64,000 bases of DNA, taken from [Flavobacterium] thermophilum. GTDB lineage: Bacteria > Bacillota > Bacilli > Bacillales > Anoxybacillaceae. A program made the translations under genes and the position numbers. Below the pieces are notes generated by a model. It was not told where the DNA came from, searched no databases, and saw only the letters and a program-made list of their open reading frames with translations. Where the stretch lies: the NCBI GenBank assembly GCA_900450595.1, contig UGGS01000001.1, positions 1,612,001 to 1,676,000 of the forward strand. Reading direction: 5' to 3'. Positions 44,840 through 54,337 of this stretch are shown here, in pieces; position 1 is the stretch's first letter, and each line of letters starts with the position of its first letter.

Positions 44840-46938
44840 GCATGCTTCACCTTTTCCTTTCGTACTTCCGGGTATTCAATGCGCGAATGGAAGACGCCGT
44901 TGAGCGTCTCACAAAGCGAACGGGCGACGATCTCCAACTCTTTCATCGTGATGTCGCACTCGTTCAACTGGTTGTCCTGCAGGCGGTCGGCGATGATCCC
45001 CCGGACGATCTTTTCGATTTTTTCCTGCGAGGGGTTGGCCAACGAACGGACAGCCGCCTCGACGCTGTCGGCAATGTTGATGACCGCCGCCTCTTTCGTC
45101 TGCGGCTTCGGCCCGGGATAGCGGAACTCGGCTTCGGAGACCACTCCCGTTTGCTCGAGCGCTTTATGATAAAAATACTTGAGCAGCGTCGTGCCATGAT
45201 GCTGTTCGGCGATGTCGACAATCTCCTTTGGCAGCCGGTGCTTGCGAAGCAAGGCGACGCCGTCGGTGACATGGGCGATAATAATATTTTTGCTCAATTG
45301 CGGCGACAAATGATCGTGCGGATTGCCGCCCATTTGGTTTTCAATGAAATAGCGGGGCCGCTTTGTCTTGCCGATGTCGTGGTAATAGCAGGCGACGCGC
45401 GCTAGCAAGCCGTCGGCGCCGATCGCCTCGCACGCCGCTTCCGCCAAATTGGCGACCATGATGCTGTGATGATACGTCCCCGGCGCCTCCGTCAACAATT
45501 TGCGCAACAGCGGGTGATTTGGATTCGACAGCTCAATGAGGCGAAGCGGCGACAAAATGCCGAATGCCGTCTCAAACACCGGCAGCAGCCCGATCGTCAA
45601 AATGGCGGAGAAAATGCCGGAGGCCGCCGCCATGAGAAGAAAAAGGCCGATCTCAGCCAGCGAGTAGCGGCCATTTTTCATTAGCAACAACGATAGGAGC
45701 AAACCCGTATTGACGACGGCAACAAGCACACCGGCCCGCCAAATTTTCGCCTTCGCCAGCTCCTTCGGCAGGCAAAACGTCCCAGCCAGGCCGCCAGCGA
45801 GCAAATAAACAGCCAAGGACACCGATACGGCGCCAGTCGCCCCGATTTCTTCATTAAACAAGATGCTGCCGCACACCGCCCCAATGATGGCGGTCATCAC
45901 CGCCAGCCGCTCGCCAAGCAGCACGCGGACAAGCATCGGACCGAACGCTGCCGGAACGAGATAGCCGGCCGAAACGGCCCCGCCGGACGGCAGCAGGCGA
46001 ATGAGCACCGTCACCGCCATCATCAACGTGAACACCGCTGCATAAAGCAGCAAGTTTTCATTCGTCTTCTCGGCGCGGAAATAGTAAACGAGCGGCGCAA
46101 GCAAGAGCAGCACGAACAAACAAAGCCCCGCGGCCGGCCAATGCGGGCGTCCGCCGCCAAGCAGGCCGACGAGCTCAAGCCGGTGGTAAATGTCACTCGT
46201 AATAAATTGCCCTTCCTCCACGATCACTTGCCCTTGCAAAATTTTCACCGGCTTCACTTCATCCATCGCCTGCCGCCGCTTTTCTTCCGTCGCCGTCCGG
46301 TCGTAGACGACGTTCGGAATGACAGCCTGCCGGCACAACTTGGCGACGGTTTCGCGCAACGCCGGCGACAGCGCCGCATACTTGAGCTCTGTCGCTGCTT
46401 TCGCGCGCGCCTCGTCAAGCTCCGCCTGGGAAATGCGCTCGCTCATGGCCGCATGCACGGCCGTCAACGCTGCTTCTTTGGCTGTCTCGAGTTCACCGGG
46501 AGAAGCGCTGAGCAGCCGCCGCCATTCTTCAGAGGACAGGTAGGCAAACCACTCCGGCGGCAGCCGTTCCTCGAGCTTCGCTGTCAAATCACCGGGCGAA
46601 CGGCCCGAACCCGCCTCGTTTTGCACGCTCTCAATGGCGGCAAACAGCGAGGAAAGAAGATCGACACGGTTTTCGGCATATTCTTTTTTCAACGTATAAA
46701 CGTCTGCCACTTTGGCGGCTGCTTCTTCTTTCAGCCTGGCTGTCGCTTCTTTGTCCTCAACCGTCACCGGCGAGCGGATCGTTTCTTTAGCGACGTCAAA
46801 CAGGCGCAGCTCATATTGGCGCGGTTTCACTTGCCAGTACAACACAGCAAACAACAGCGCAGCCAAAAACAAAAACAGCCAAAAGCGGACGAAGCGGACG
46901 TCTTTTGTCCGCTCGAGAAAAAAACGAAGCCTTCCCAC
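44836..46938 (-). CDS. pgpH: cyclic-di-AMP phosphodiesterase PgpH
   Basis: 700 aa. One N-terminal membrane helix, an extracellular 7TMR-HDED-type domain (about 50-270), seven membrane helices (about 275-480) and a cytoplasmic HD hydrolase domain with HD at 520-521 and HDIGK. It hydrolyses c-di-AMP to pApA, controlling potassium and wall homeostasis. The start is GTG, with GAGGGG 7 nt upstream. Named yqfF in older B. subtilis maps. Confidence 0.94.
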   Translation of the reverse strand: MGRLRFFLERTKDVRFVRFWLFLFLAALLFAVLYWQVKPRQYELRLFDVAKETIRSPVTVEDKEATARLKEEAAAKVADVYTLKKEYAENRVDLLSSLFAAIESVQNEAGSGRSPGDLTAKLEERLPPEWFAYLSSEEWRRLLSASPGELETAKEAALTAVHAAMSERISQAELDEARAKAATELKYAALSPALRETVAKLCRQAVIPNVVYDRTATEEKRRQAMDEVKPVKILQGQVIVEEGQFITSDIYHRLELVGLLGGGRPHWPAAGLCLFVLLLLAPLVYYFRAEKTNENLLLYAAVFTLMMAVTVLIRLLPSGGAVSAGYLVPAAFGPMLVRVLLGERLAVMTAIIGAVCGSILFNEEIGATGAVSVSLAVYLLAGGLAGTFCLPKELAKAKIWRAGVLVAVVNTGLLLSLLLMKNGRYSLAEIGLFLLMAAASGIFSAILTIGLLPVFETAFGILSPLRLIELSNPNHPLLRKLLTEAPGTYHHSIMVANLAEAACEAIGADGLLARVACYYHDIGKTKRPRYFIENQMGGNPHDHLSPQLSKNIIIAHVTDGVALLRKHRLPKEIVDIAEQHHGTTLLKYFYHKALEQTGVVSEAEFRYPGPKPQTKEAAVINIADSVEAAVRSLANPSQEKIEKIVRGIIADRLQDNQLNECDITMKELEIVARSLCETLNGVFHSRIEYPEVRKEKVKHA

Positions 46939-46992
46939 CGGTTTTCCCCTCGCTTTGTAAGAAAAGCTGCGCCATCCATCCCGGTCTGTGCT

Positions 46993-47955
46993 CTATAAGC
47001 CGGCCTCATCGTAGGCATTAATAATTTTCGCCACAAGCGGATGGCGGACAACATCAGACTGCTCCAAAAACACAAAAGCAATGCCGCTGATGGAAGCCAA
47101 AATGCGCTTCGCGACCGACAGCCCCGACTCGACTCCTTTTGGCAGGTCGACTTGGGAAATATCGCCGGTGATCACCATTTTTGACCCAAAACCAAGCCGG
47201 GTTAAAAACATTTTCATTTGCGCCGGCGTCGTATTTTGCGCTTCGTCCAGAATGACGAACGCATCCTCAAGCGTCCGGCCACGCATATAGGCGAGCGGAG
47301 CGATCTCAATCGTGCCGCGTTCAATGAGGCGCTGCACGTACTCCGCTCCGAGCACGTCGTTTAGCGCATCGTACAGTGGGCGCAAATACGGGTCGACTTT
47401 CTCCTTCAAGTCGCCGGGCAAAAAGCCGAGGCTTTCCCCCGCCTCGACAGCCGGTCGGGTCAAAATGATGCGTTTGACGCTGCCGTTTTTCAGCGCCTTC
47501 ACCGCCATGACAACCGCCAAGTACGTTTTCCCGGTGCCGGCCGGCCCGATGCCAAACGTCAAGTCGTGTTGTTCAATCGCCGCCACGTAATAACGCTGGC
47601 CGAGCGTTTTGACGCGGATCGACTTCCCTTTGGCATTTTTCGTAATCTCTTCTTCGTACAGCTGGATGAGGCCGTCAAGCGCCCCTTTTTTCGCCAGCTG
47701 GACGGCATAGATGATGTCGCGCTCGCTGACGGCCACCCCTTTGCGGATGACAATCAATAAATGGCGAAGCAGCTCATCGACGAGCTGGACTTGCTGCGGC
47801 GTTCCGGAGACGTTGACCGTCTCCCCGCGCGTCACAATCGACACGCCAAGCTCTTCCTCAATCCGCTTTAAATGGGCGTCATGAACGCCAAAGAGCGCCG
47901 CCGCTTCCTGTTGATTGCGCACGTGTTGGCTGATCGTGACAAACTGCTCTGACAT
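46993..47955 (-). CDS. phoH: PhoH family ATPase
   Basis: 320 aa. An N-terminal KH-like region (about 1-65) precedes the PhoH ATPase domain with Walker A GPAGTGKT at 137-144 and Walker B FVILDEAQN. Probably an RNA-related ATPase; its usual linkage to ybeY, seen here with pgpH between, supports this. A TTG two codons earlier falls next to the AAGGAG site, so the ATG 7-8 nt away is preferred. Confidence 0.92.
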   Translation of the reverse strand: MSEQFVTISQHVRNQQEAAALFGVHDAHLKRIEEELGVSIVTRGETVNVSGTPQQVQLVDELLRHLLIVIRKGVAVSERDIIYAVQLAKKGALDGLIQLYEEEITKNAKGKSIRVKTLGQRYYVAAIEQHDLTFGIGPAGTGKTYLAVVMAVKALKNGSVKRIILTRPAVEAGESLGFLPGDLKEKVDPYLRPLYDALNDVLGAEYVQRLIERGTIEIAPLAYMRGRTLEDAFVILDEAQNTTPAQMKMFLTRLGFGSKMVITGDISQVDLPKGVESGLSVAKRILASISGIAFVFLEQSDVVRHPLVAKIINAYDEAGL

Positions 47956-47957
47956 TC

Positions 47958-49145
47958 TCAATCTCCTTGAACGATGGGTTGTGGTACAGCAATATTTTCG
48001 ATGACTTCGTAATGCAATTCTACCCTTACTTTACCATTCTCTTTCGTCTGATGCAAAACTTTTTCGCCACGAATGACCGCCTCTTCCGGCAGCTTGGCCC
48101 GCAGCTCGCGGCGGGCGATCTTTTTCGCTTCTGCAAACGCCTCTTCCCACGTATAGCTCCGTTTCACTTCCTCGGCTTCACGAATCGTAACACGCTCGTA
48201 ATACACCGGCAAGTCCCATTTCCAAAACCGAAACGGCCGCTTTTTCGTTTCGATGACCGTATGGGCGAACGCCGGCTTCTCCCACCCCCAGATTGGAAGG
48301 GAAAAGCGGCCCATTGCGATATAATGCCGTTCGGCGAACGCGCCGGTCAACACATGAAACGTCGTCTCAAGCGGCAGGACAACGGTGGACTTGTACCATG
48401 TCTCGCCAAGCACCTTTCCGGTCGCCGGTACAAATTTCGTTCTCCCCTCGGCGCCGATCACGCCGGAAACGAGAAGCTGACCTTTTTGTACATAATCATT
48501 GACGGAAACGAGCGGTTGTCCTTCTTCAACGAACAAATCGGCGATCACCGCCTCTTTTTTGGCGACTAAATGGCGCGGGGGGATCGGTTCTTTCGGTTCC
48601 GGAATTTCTTTTTCCACGACGCGGAAATGCAGCGACGTCCCTTCCCACTCGACGCCGACCCATGTAATGTCATGGATGCGTTCGGTCAGTTTCCTTTGCA
48701 ACGTTTCCGGGTCATCGAGCAGGAATTGAAACACGCCGCGCTCGACGCCCATCCGTTTTAGTTCGCGGACGATTTGATGTTCTGTCTCGGGGGAGGCGCC
48801 TTCAATGTCAATGCTCCACACAACGTTGGACAGCAGAAATACAATGGCCGCAAAAAGGAGCAGCCCGAGCCCAAACCCGCTGTTTCGCCGCGCCCGTCGC
48901 CAAAAAAACGGCAACCCTCTTCTCCCGACAAACGAAAGCTTGCACTCGCTTTGCCGGGCGATATGGCGAAACCGCTTGACATCGCTGAGCTTAATGAAAA
49001 ATGTCGCCGTCTCCCGGCTATGATTTTTCACATTCCATACGGCGATGCCCTGGCGCACGCAGGCGTTGATCAGCCGTTCGATCCCTTTTCCTTCCGCCTT
49101 GACACGCACGCTGCCGGCTAACGTGTCAACCCATTCATTTTTCAT
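47958..49145 (-). CDS. yqfD: sporulation protein YqfD
   Basis: 395 aa. A cytoplasmic N-terminal domain (about 1-88), one membrane helix (about 92-112) and an extracytoplasmic domain. It is the bacillar YqfD family, required for efficient sporulation and made in the mother cell under SigE in B. subtilis. It overlaps yqfC by 4 bases and leads into phoH after 2 bp, so the sporulation pair shares a transcript with housekeeping genes. Confidence 0.9.
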   Translation of the reverse strand: MKNEWVDTLAGSVRVKAEGKGIERLINACVRQGIAVWNVKNHSRETATFFIKLSDVKRFRHIARQSECKLSFVGRRGLPFFWRRARRNSGFGLGLLLFAAIVFLLSNVVWSIDIEGASPETEHQIVRELKRMGVERGVFQFLLDDPETLQRKLTERIHDITWVGVEWEGTSLHFRVVEKEIPEPKEPIPPRHLVAKKEAVIADLFVEEGQPLVSVNDYVQKGQLLVSGVIGAEGRTKFVPATGKVLGETWYKSTVVLPLETTFHVLTGAFAERHYIAMGRFSLPIWGWEKPAFAHTVIETKKRPFRFWKWDLPVYYERVTIREAEEVKRSYTWEEAFAEAKKIARRELRAKLPEEAVIRGEKVLHQTKENGKVRVELHYEVIENIAVPQPIVQGD

Positions 49146-49435
49146 CGTTTGTCCTCCTCTATATAAACGACTTGGCTGATTTTCCCCTCCAATAAAATTT
49201 CTTCCGGCAAAATCGTTTTGATGACAAACTGTTCGCCGCGGACAAGCAGCTGCCCGTTCCGCAGCAAAAGGCGGAGCTCTTTATCGCTGAACGCGAGCAG
49301 CCCGCGGTGGTTTTCAATGTAAATATGTATGTGCCCCACCATCGTGATGCGGGGCAGATCCATGACGATATCGGCGGGAAGCTCGAGCTTTTCCGCCATC
49401 CACCGCTTCATCTGCTGGCGCCATTTCTTCACCAT
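49142..49435 (-). CDS. yqfC: sporulation protein YqfC
   Basis: 97 aa. A YabP/YqfC-family small protein with the conserved run LPRITMVGHIHIYIENHRGLL near residues 27-47. GGGGGG lies 9 nt before the ATG. It is the first gene of the long yqfC-yqfD-phoH-pgpH run. A CATACATA box, similar to the SigE -10, is upstream within the palindrome CTCATATGTATGAG, but the -35 is weak. Confidence 0.9.
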   Translation of the reverse strand: MVKKWRQQMKRWMAEKLELPADIVMDLPRITMVGHIHIYIENHRGLLAFSDKELRLLLRNGQLLVRGEQFVIKTILPEEILLEGKISQVVYIEEDKR

Positions 49436-49496
49436 ACAAAAAGACCCCCCTTTCATCTCATATGTATGAGACAAAAGGGGGTTCTAGCACCGCTTT

Positions 49497-49534
49497 TCAA
49501 AAACAACGGGCCCGCCTGCCGGCAAGGCCCATTG
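49497..49534 (-). terminator. terminator after yqeY
   Basis: CAATGGGCC / GGGCCCGTTG imperfect stem followed by TTTTTG on the minus strand, shortly after the yqeY stop codon. Confidence 0.75.
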
Positions 49535-49540
49535 CTTGTT

Positions 49541-49987
49541 TTATGAAAGCTGTTGTTGCACCAATTTATTGACGAGCGAACCGTCCGCTTTGCCTTTCAC
49601 TTTCGGCATGATGGCGCTCATCACTTTTCCCATATCCGCCTTCGACGAAGCCCCGACTTCCTTGATCGTCTGCTCGATCAGTTCGCGAAGTTCGTCCTCT
49701 GTCAGCGGTTTCGGCATATACGACTGAACGATGTCAATTTCGGTTTTTACTTTTTCGACAAGATCTGAACGGCCAGCGTTTTCAAATTCGCGGAGGGAGT
49801 CTTTACGCTGCTTCAGTTCACGAGAAAGAACGGTCAGCTCTTCGTCTTCCGAAAGCGGGCTTTTGCCGAGCTTGATCGCCTCGTTTTGCAGCGCCGCCTT
49901 CAGCATACGGAGAACAGACAGCTTTTCTTTCTCCTTGTTTTTCATCGCCTGCTTCATATCGTCATTCAAACGATCGAGAAGACTCAC
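49541..49987 (-). CDS. yqeY: GatB/YqeY domain protein
   Basis: 148 aa, helical. It is the stand-alone version of the GatB C-terminal domain, which in the amidotransferase contacts tRNA. The free protein is of unclear function; tRNA binding is likely. The start is GTG with GAGGGTG upstream. It follows rpsU with a short gap, as in many bacilli. Confidence 0.92.
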   Translation of the reverse strand: MSLLDRLNDDMKQAMKNKEKEKLSVLRMLKAALQNEAIKLGKSPLSEDEELTVLSRELKQRKDSLREFENAGRSDLVEKVKTEIDIVQSYMPKPLTEDELRELIEQTIKEVGASSKADMGKVMSAIMPKVKGKADGSLVNKLVQQQLS

Positions 49988-50016
49988 CGATTATACACCC
50001 TCTTTAATGCATGCTC

Positions 50017-50190
50017 TTAGTGCTTGCGCTTTCTAGCCGCTTCAGATTTTTTCTTCCGTCTGACGCTTGGTTTTTCATAAAATTCGCGCTTTCTCACTTC
50101 TTGCAAAGTACCCGTTTTCGAAACGGCGCGTTTAAAGCGACGAAGAGCGTCGTCGATCGACTCGTTTTTGCGAACGATCGTTTTGGACAT
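50017..50190 (-). CDS. rpsU: 30S ribosomal protein S21
   Basis: 57 aa, highly basic, with the S21 pattern [19 protein letters not shown] and an Arg/Lys tail. It sits on the 30S platform near the anti-Shine-Dalgarno region. GGAGGGAGGG lies before the ATG. First gene of rpsU-yqeY. Confidence 0.97.
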   Translation of the reverse strand: MSKTIVRKNESIDDALRRFKRAVSKTGTLQEVRKREFYEKPSVRRKKKSEAARKRKH

Positions 50191-50238
50191 CCTGCTTCCC
50201 TCCCTCCGAACAACAACCATTGCATATTGTACTTGTCA

Positions 50239-50268
50239 ATTATAATACATGCCGTCGGAAAAGGTCAA
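50239..50268 (-). promoter_or_regulatory. SigA promoter of rpsU-yqeY
   Basis: TTGACC and TATAAT on the minus strand with 18 bp between; the rpsU start codon is about 45 nt beyond the predicted transcript start. Confidence 0.75.
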
Positions 50269-50355
50269 TAAAAAAAGCGCGATCCCGGCGCCGAAAAAAG
50301 TGGTCATCGTCCGCGGACGAGGCCCATACATATAGGATGAAAGGGGAGATCGCCC

Positions 50356-51291
50356 GTGGGTCCGCTTTTGATGCTGTTTGCCATTTACACCGCCATTTTT
50401 CTGATCGGCATGTTCATGATGAAGGCCGGGTTTTACGCGTTATCCGGCCATCGGTTGAAACGATGGCTCATGCGCTTTACCGCTGCGCCATGGCAAGGAT
50501 TTCTCACCGGGATGGCGGCAACCGCCCTCGTGCAAAGCAGCTCGGCGGTCATGGTGATGACGGTCGGCCTCGTCGCCACCGGCTATTTATCGTTTCGCCA
50601 GTCCATCGGCATCATTTTAGGCAGCAACATCGGCTCAACCGTCACAACCGAGCTGATGACACTCGATATCGGCGACGGCGCCATTCCGCTTCTCATCGGC
50701 GGCGCACTTCTCGTCTTCATAGGACGCCGCCGCTTCGTTTACAGCATCGGGATGATCGCCGTCGGCCTTGCCGCCTTGCTGTTTGCCATGAACGGCTTCT
50801 CCAGCCTCGCCAAGCCGCTCGCCGATTACCCGCTTGTTGACGCCTGGCTCAAGCAAACGAACAGCTCGACCGCCATCGGACTCTTCGTCGGCATTGCCTT
50901 GACCGCCCTCGTCCATTCGAGCGCGGCGACGATCGGCATCGCCATGGGGTTTTTAAACGAACAGTTGTTGACGCTTCCAGCCGCCATCGCGATATTGCTT
51001 GGCGCCAACATCGGCACGTGCATTACCGGGCTGCTGGCCTCCATCGGTTCAAGCAAAGAAGCCCAGCTGACCGCTTATACCCATTTATGGCTGAACGTCG
51101 CCGGCGTTGCCGTCTTTGCCTTCTGGACGGAACCGTTCGCCCGTTTTGCCGCCATGCTCAGCCCGGCGCCGGATGTGCAGCTCGCCCATGTGAGCGTCTT
51201 GTTTAACACCATTTGTTCAGCCGCCGCGTTGCCGTTTGTCGGCATCATCGAAACGGCCATCTTGCGTTTGCATGGCCAAAAGCGGGCTTAA
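50356..51291 (+). CDS. yqeW: Na/Pi cotransporter family protein YqeW
   Basis: 311 aa, about eight to nine membrane segments. Two inverted NptA-type repeats carry the motifs [12 protein letters not shown] and [13 protein letters not shown] probable sodium-phosphate symporter; export or homeostatic roles are also known in this family. GTG start with AAGGGGAG 7 nt upstream. I find no PhoP box before it, so it need not respond to phosphate as pst does. Stop codons overlap with convergent deoC. Confidence 0.88.
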   Translation: MGPLLMLFAIYTAIFLIGMFMMKAGFYALSGHRLKRWLMRFTAAPWQGFLTGMAATALVQSSSAVMVMTVGLVATGYLSFRQSIGIILGSNIGSTVTTELMTLDIGDGAIPLLIGGALLVFIGRRRFVYSIGMIAVGLAALLFAMNGFSSLAKPLADYPLVDAWLKQTNSSTAIGLFVGIALTALVHSSAATIGIAMGFLNEQLLTLPAAIAILLGANIGTCITGLLASIGSSKEAQLTAYTHLWLNVAGVAVFAFWTEPFARFAAMLSPAPDVQLAHVSVLFNTICSAAALPFVGIIETAILRLHGQKRA

Positions 51292-51959
51292 TAATCGGCG
51301 CGCCCAGTTTGGCCGCTGACGATGGCAACCCCGGAGCTCGTCCCGATGCGCGTCGCCCCAGCCTCGATCATCGCCTCAGCTGTTTTCCGGTCGCGAACGC
51401 CTCCTGAAGCTTTGACGCCCACATTGTCGCCGACCGTTTTTCGCATCAGCGCGACGTCTTCAACCGTCGCGCCGCCGCCTGAGAACCCAGTCGATGTTTT
51501 CACATAGTCAGCGCCCGCTTTCACCGCCAATTGGCAAGCACGCACTTTTTCATCATCCGTCAAAAGCGCCGTTTCAATAATTACTTTCACGAGTGCTTTT
51601 CCGGCTGCCGCTTCGACGACGGCGCGAATATCGCGCTCCACCCAGTCGTCGGCTCCGCTTTTTAAGGCGCCGATGTTGATGACCATATCGACTTCGCGCG
51701 CACCGTTTTCGATGGCGTTTTTCGTTTCAAACGCTTTCGTTTCCGGCGTTGTCGCTCCAAGCGGAAAGCCGATGACCGTGCAGACGCGGACATCCGTGCC
51801 GGAAAGTTCCCGCGCCGCCGTTTTCACCCACGACGGGTTGACGCATACTGAGGCAAACCCGTACTGTTTCGCCTCCGCGCATAATTGAACGATTTGCTCT
51901 TCCGTTGCCTCCGGCTTGAGCAGCGTATGGTCGATCATGTTCGCAATGTTCACTGTCAT
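51288..51959 (-). CDS. deoC: deoxyribose-phosphate aldolase
   Basis: 223 aa. Class I aldolase splitting deoxyribose 5-phosphate to acetaldehyde and glyceraldehyde 3-phosphate. Schiff-base K154 (YVKTSTGF), with K182 (VKASGG) and D91 nearby. AAAGGGGC lies 9 nt before the ATG; a GTG two codons earlier is too close. In B. subtilis the gene is in the dra-nupC-pdp operon; here it stands alone between yqeW and mtaB. Confidence 0.95.
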   Translation of the reverse strand: MTVNIANMIDHTLLKPEATEEQIVQLCAEAKQYGFASVCVNPSWVKTAARELSGTDVRVCTVIGFPLGATTPETKAFETKNAIENGAREVDMVINIGALKSGADDWVERDIRAVVEAAAGKALVKVIIETALLTDDEKVRACQLAVKAGADYVKTSTGFSGGGATVEDVALMRKTVGDNVGVKASGGVRDRKTAEAMIEAGATRIGTSSGVAIVSGQTGRADY

Positions 51960-52072
51960 GGACACTCGCCCCTTTCTGCCGCTGCAAAAAAATAAAAGGT
52001 CTGACGTCTACCATCATACTATGTCTGCGAGGCAAAAACTAGCCGTCATCTGTATAGTTCCCGAGAAAAAGA

Positions 52073-52099
52073 AGAAAAAACCCCAGCCGAGGCTGGGGT
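52073..52099 (-). terminator. terminator after mtaB
   Basis: CCCCAGCC / GGCTGGGG, 8-bp perfect stem with a 2-nt loop, then TTTTTT on the minus strand. It ends the hrcA-to-mtaB transcript. Confidence 0.92.
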
Positions 52100-52125
52100 G
52101 TCTGTGCTTGTCTCTCCATATCAGG

Positions 52126-53475
52126 TTATGAGCTTAACTTTACGGAATGAGCTGCCCCATCCGGCACAATGCGGACAAACTCACCTTCGTTGTACGGGTA
52201 GCCGGCTTTCGTGATTTTTACTTTCACGAGTTCGCCGACCATCTCTTCTGTCCCCGGGAAACGGACTTTCAAATAGTTGTCCGTATAGCCGATATACATG
52301 CCCGGATGATCTTTGTCTTGCTCTTCTGGAATGACTTCGAGCACGTGCCCTTCAAATCGCGACGCGTATTCTTTCGCCAGCTGATCAGATAGGGCAATGA
52401 GTCGGCGGACGCGGTCATGTTTCGTCTCTTCGTCCACTTGGTCCGGCATGCGCGCCGCCGGTGTGCCAGTCCGCTTCGAATACGGAAAGACGTGCAGCTC
52501 GGAAAACTGCTGCTCGCGGATAAAGTGGTACGTTTCCATAAATTCCTCTTCCGTTTCACCCGGAAAACCGACGATGACATCGGACGTTACGGCGAGTTCC
52601 GGGAACACTTCCCGCAGGCGGGCAAGCCGCTCGGCGAAAAATTCCACCGTATATTTGCGGCGCATCCGCTTGAGCACCGTGTTCGACCCGGATTGAAGCG
52701 GAATGTGCAAATGGCGAACGATTTTGTCCGAACGCTGCAACACATCGATCACTTCATCGGTAATTTGGCTCGCCTCAATCGACGAAATGCGAATCCGTTT
52801 CAGCCCCGGCACTTGCTCATCCAAATCGCGCAGCAGCGCCGCGAAGTTATAGTCTTTTAGATCGGTGCCGTAGCCGCCCGTATGAATGCCGGTCAACACG
52901 ATTTCCTTATAGCCGGCGGCGACAAGCTGGCGCGCCTGGCGGATGATTTCTTGTGGATTGCGCGAACGCATCAAGCCGCGCGCCCACGGGATGATGCAAA
53001 ACGTGCAAAAGTTGTTGCACCCTTCTTGAATTTTCAACGATGCCCGCGTCCGGTCGGTGAACGACGGCACATCCATTTCCTCAAACACGCGCGTTTTCAT
53101 AATGTTATGGACCGCGTTGATCGGCTGGCGCTCGCGCTGAAACTGCTCAACGTAGTCCAAAATTTTATGCCGGTCTTGCGTGCCGATGACAATATCGACG
53201 CCCGGAATCGCCATCACTTCCGCCGGCGATGTTTGCGCATAGCAGCCGGTCACGCAGACGACGGCATCCGGATTGCGGCGCACCGCACGGCGGATGACTT
53301 GGCGGCTTTTTTTGTCGCCGGTGTTCGTCACCGTGCACGTGTTGATCACATACACATCGGCGCGGCTCTCAAACTCCGTCCGTTCGTAGCCGGCCTTTTT
53401 AAACAGCTGCCAAATCGCCTCTGTTTCGTAATGATTGACTTTGCAGCCTAATGTATGGAAAGCCACTGTTGGCAT
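52126..53475 (-). CDS. mtaB: tRNA t6A37 methylthiotransferase MtaB
   Basis: 449 aa. The UPF0004 domain has cluster ligands C11, C47 and C78, the radical-SAM domain C153, C157 and C160 (CNNFCTFC), and there is a C-terminal TRAM domain. It adds a methylthio group to t6A37 of tRNAs reading ANN codons. The start at MPTVAFHTLGC follows GAGGTG; the long in-frame upstream region has no homology. Last gene of the heat-shock operon run. Confidence 0.94.
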   Translation of the reverse strand: MPTVAFHTLGCKVNHYETEAIWQLFKKAGYERTEFESRADVYVINTCTVTNTGDKKSRQVIRRAVRRNPDAVVCVTGCYAQTSPAEVMAIPGVDIVIGTQDRHKILDYVEQFQRERQPINAVHNIMKTRVFEEMDVPSFTDRTRASLKIQEGCNNFCTFCIIPWARGLMRSRNPQEIIRQARQLVAAGYKEIVLTGIHTGGYGTDLKDYNFAALLRDLDEQVPGLKRIRISSIEASQITDEVIDVLQRSDKIVRHLHIPLQSGSNTVLKRMRRKYTVEFFAERLARLREVFPELAVTSDVIVGFPGETEEEFMETYHFIREQQFSELHVFPYSKRTGTPAARMPDQVDEETKHDRVRRLIALSDQLAKEYASRFEGHVLEVIPEEQDKDHPGMYIGYTDNYLKVRFPGTEEMVGELVKVKITKAGYPYNEGEFVRIVPDGAAHSVKLSS

Positions 53476-53542
53476 GTTGTTCACCTCACTGCAGGCCATG
53501 CCGCTGAGCCAGCAGCATGACTGAATTTGTTCAAACCGTTGA

Positions 53543-54319
53543 TTACTGTTGCGCCGCCTCCCAATCTGGCGCGCGCAGCTCCCATTCATAGGAAGCCGCG
53601 GCAAGCAGATAAAGCGGCGCCGTTTCCGTGCGCAAAATGCGCGGGCCAAGGCTGCACGGCAAAAAGCCGCCTTGTCGGAGCCGCTTTGCCTCCTCAGGGC
53701 TAAATCCACCCTCAGGTCCGAACACGGCTAGCAGCGTGCCGCCGGGCTTGAGGCCGGCAAGCAGCGCCGGCAGCGAACCGTGCCGTCCCCCGCGCCCTTC
53801 TTCTTCATAGGCGAATAGACGTTGATCCACCGTTTCGCCAAAAGCAAGCAGCGCGTCCAGCGAAAGCGGCGCCCGCACCTCGGGCAATGACGTGCGTTCC
53901 GCCTGTTCGGCCGCCTCTTTCGCAATTTTTTTCCACCGTTCCACTTTTTTCTCCGCTTTCTTCATGTCCCATTTGACGACCGAACGGGCGGCGAAAAACG
54001 GCAGAAAGCCGGCGGCGCCAAGCTCCGTCCCTTTTTGGATGACAAACTCCCACTTTTCGCCTTTCGGCAGCCCCTGGGCGATATAAATGCGCACCGGCAA
54101 TTCGCGCCCCTCTTCCTTCCATTGTACAATACGGGCGCGCACATGCTCACTGGCAATTTGTTCAATGCTGCATACAGCCGTGCGCCCGTCCGGAAAGACG
54201 CAAGCGATCGCATCCCCCGGCTTCATGCGCATGACGCGGGCGATATGGTGCGCGTCAGCGCCGCTGATCGTGACGACTTCGCCTCGGCGCTCCCGTTCGG
54301 AAACGAAATATCGCTGCAA
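53543..54319 (-). CDS. rsmE: 16S rRNA (uracil1498-N3)-methyltransferase RsmE
   Basis: 258 aa. An N-terminal PUA-like domain and a SPOUT knot with the motifs VFGPEGGFSPEE and LGPRILRTETAPL. The start is TTG with AAGGG 7 nt upstream (reading MQRYFVSE, the family N-terminus). It lies 18 bp downstream of prmA. Confidence 0.95.
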   Translation of the reverse strand: MQRYFVSERERRGEVVTISGADAHHIARVMRMKPGDAIACVFPDGRTAVCSIEQIASEHVRARIVQWKEEGRELPVRIYIAQGLPKGEKWEFVIQKGTELGAAGFLPFFAARSVVKWDMKKAEKKVERWKKIAKEAAEQAERTSLPEVRAPLSLDALLAFGETVDQRLFAYEEEGRGGRHGSLPALLAGLKPGGTLLAVFGPEGGFSPEEAKRLRQGGFLPCSLGPRILRTETAPLYLLAAASYEWELRAPDWEAAQQ

Positions 54320-54337
54320 CGAACATCCCTTCTTTGT

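Noticed and set aside
50300-50356. PhoP or SigE control elements before yqeW
   Set aside because: A CATACATATAGG run is present, but there is no matching -35 and no phased PhoP hexamers.
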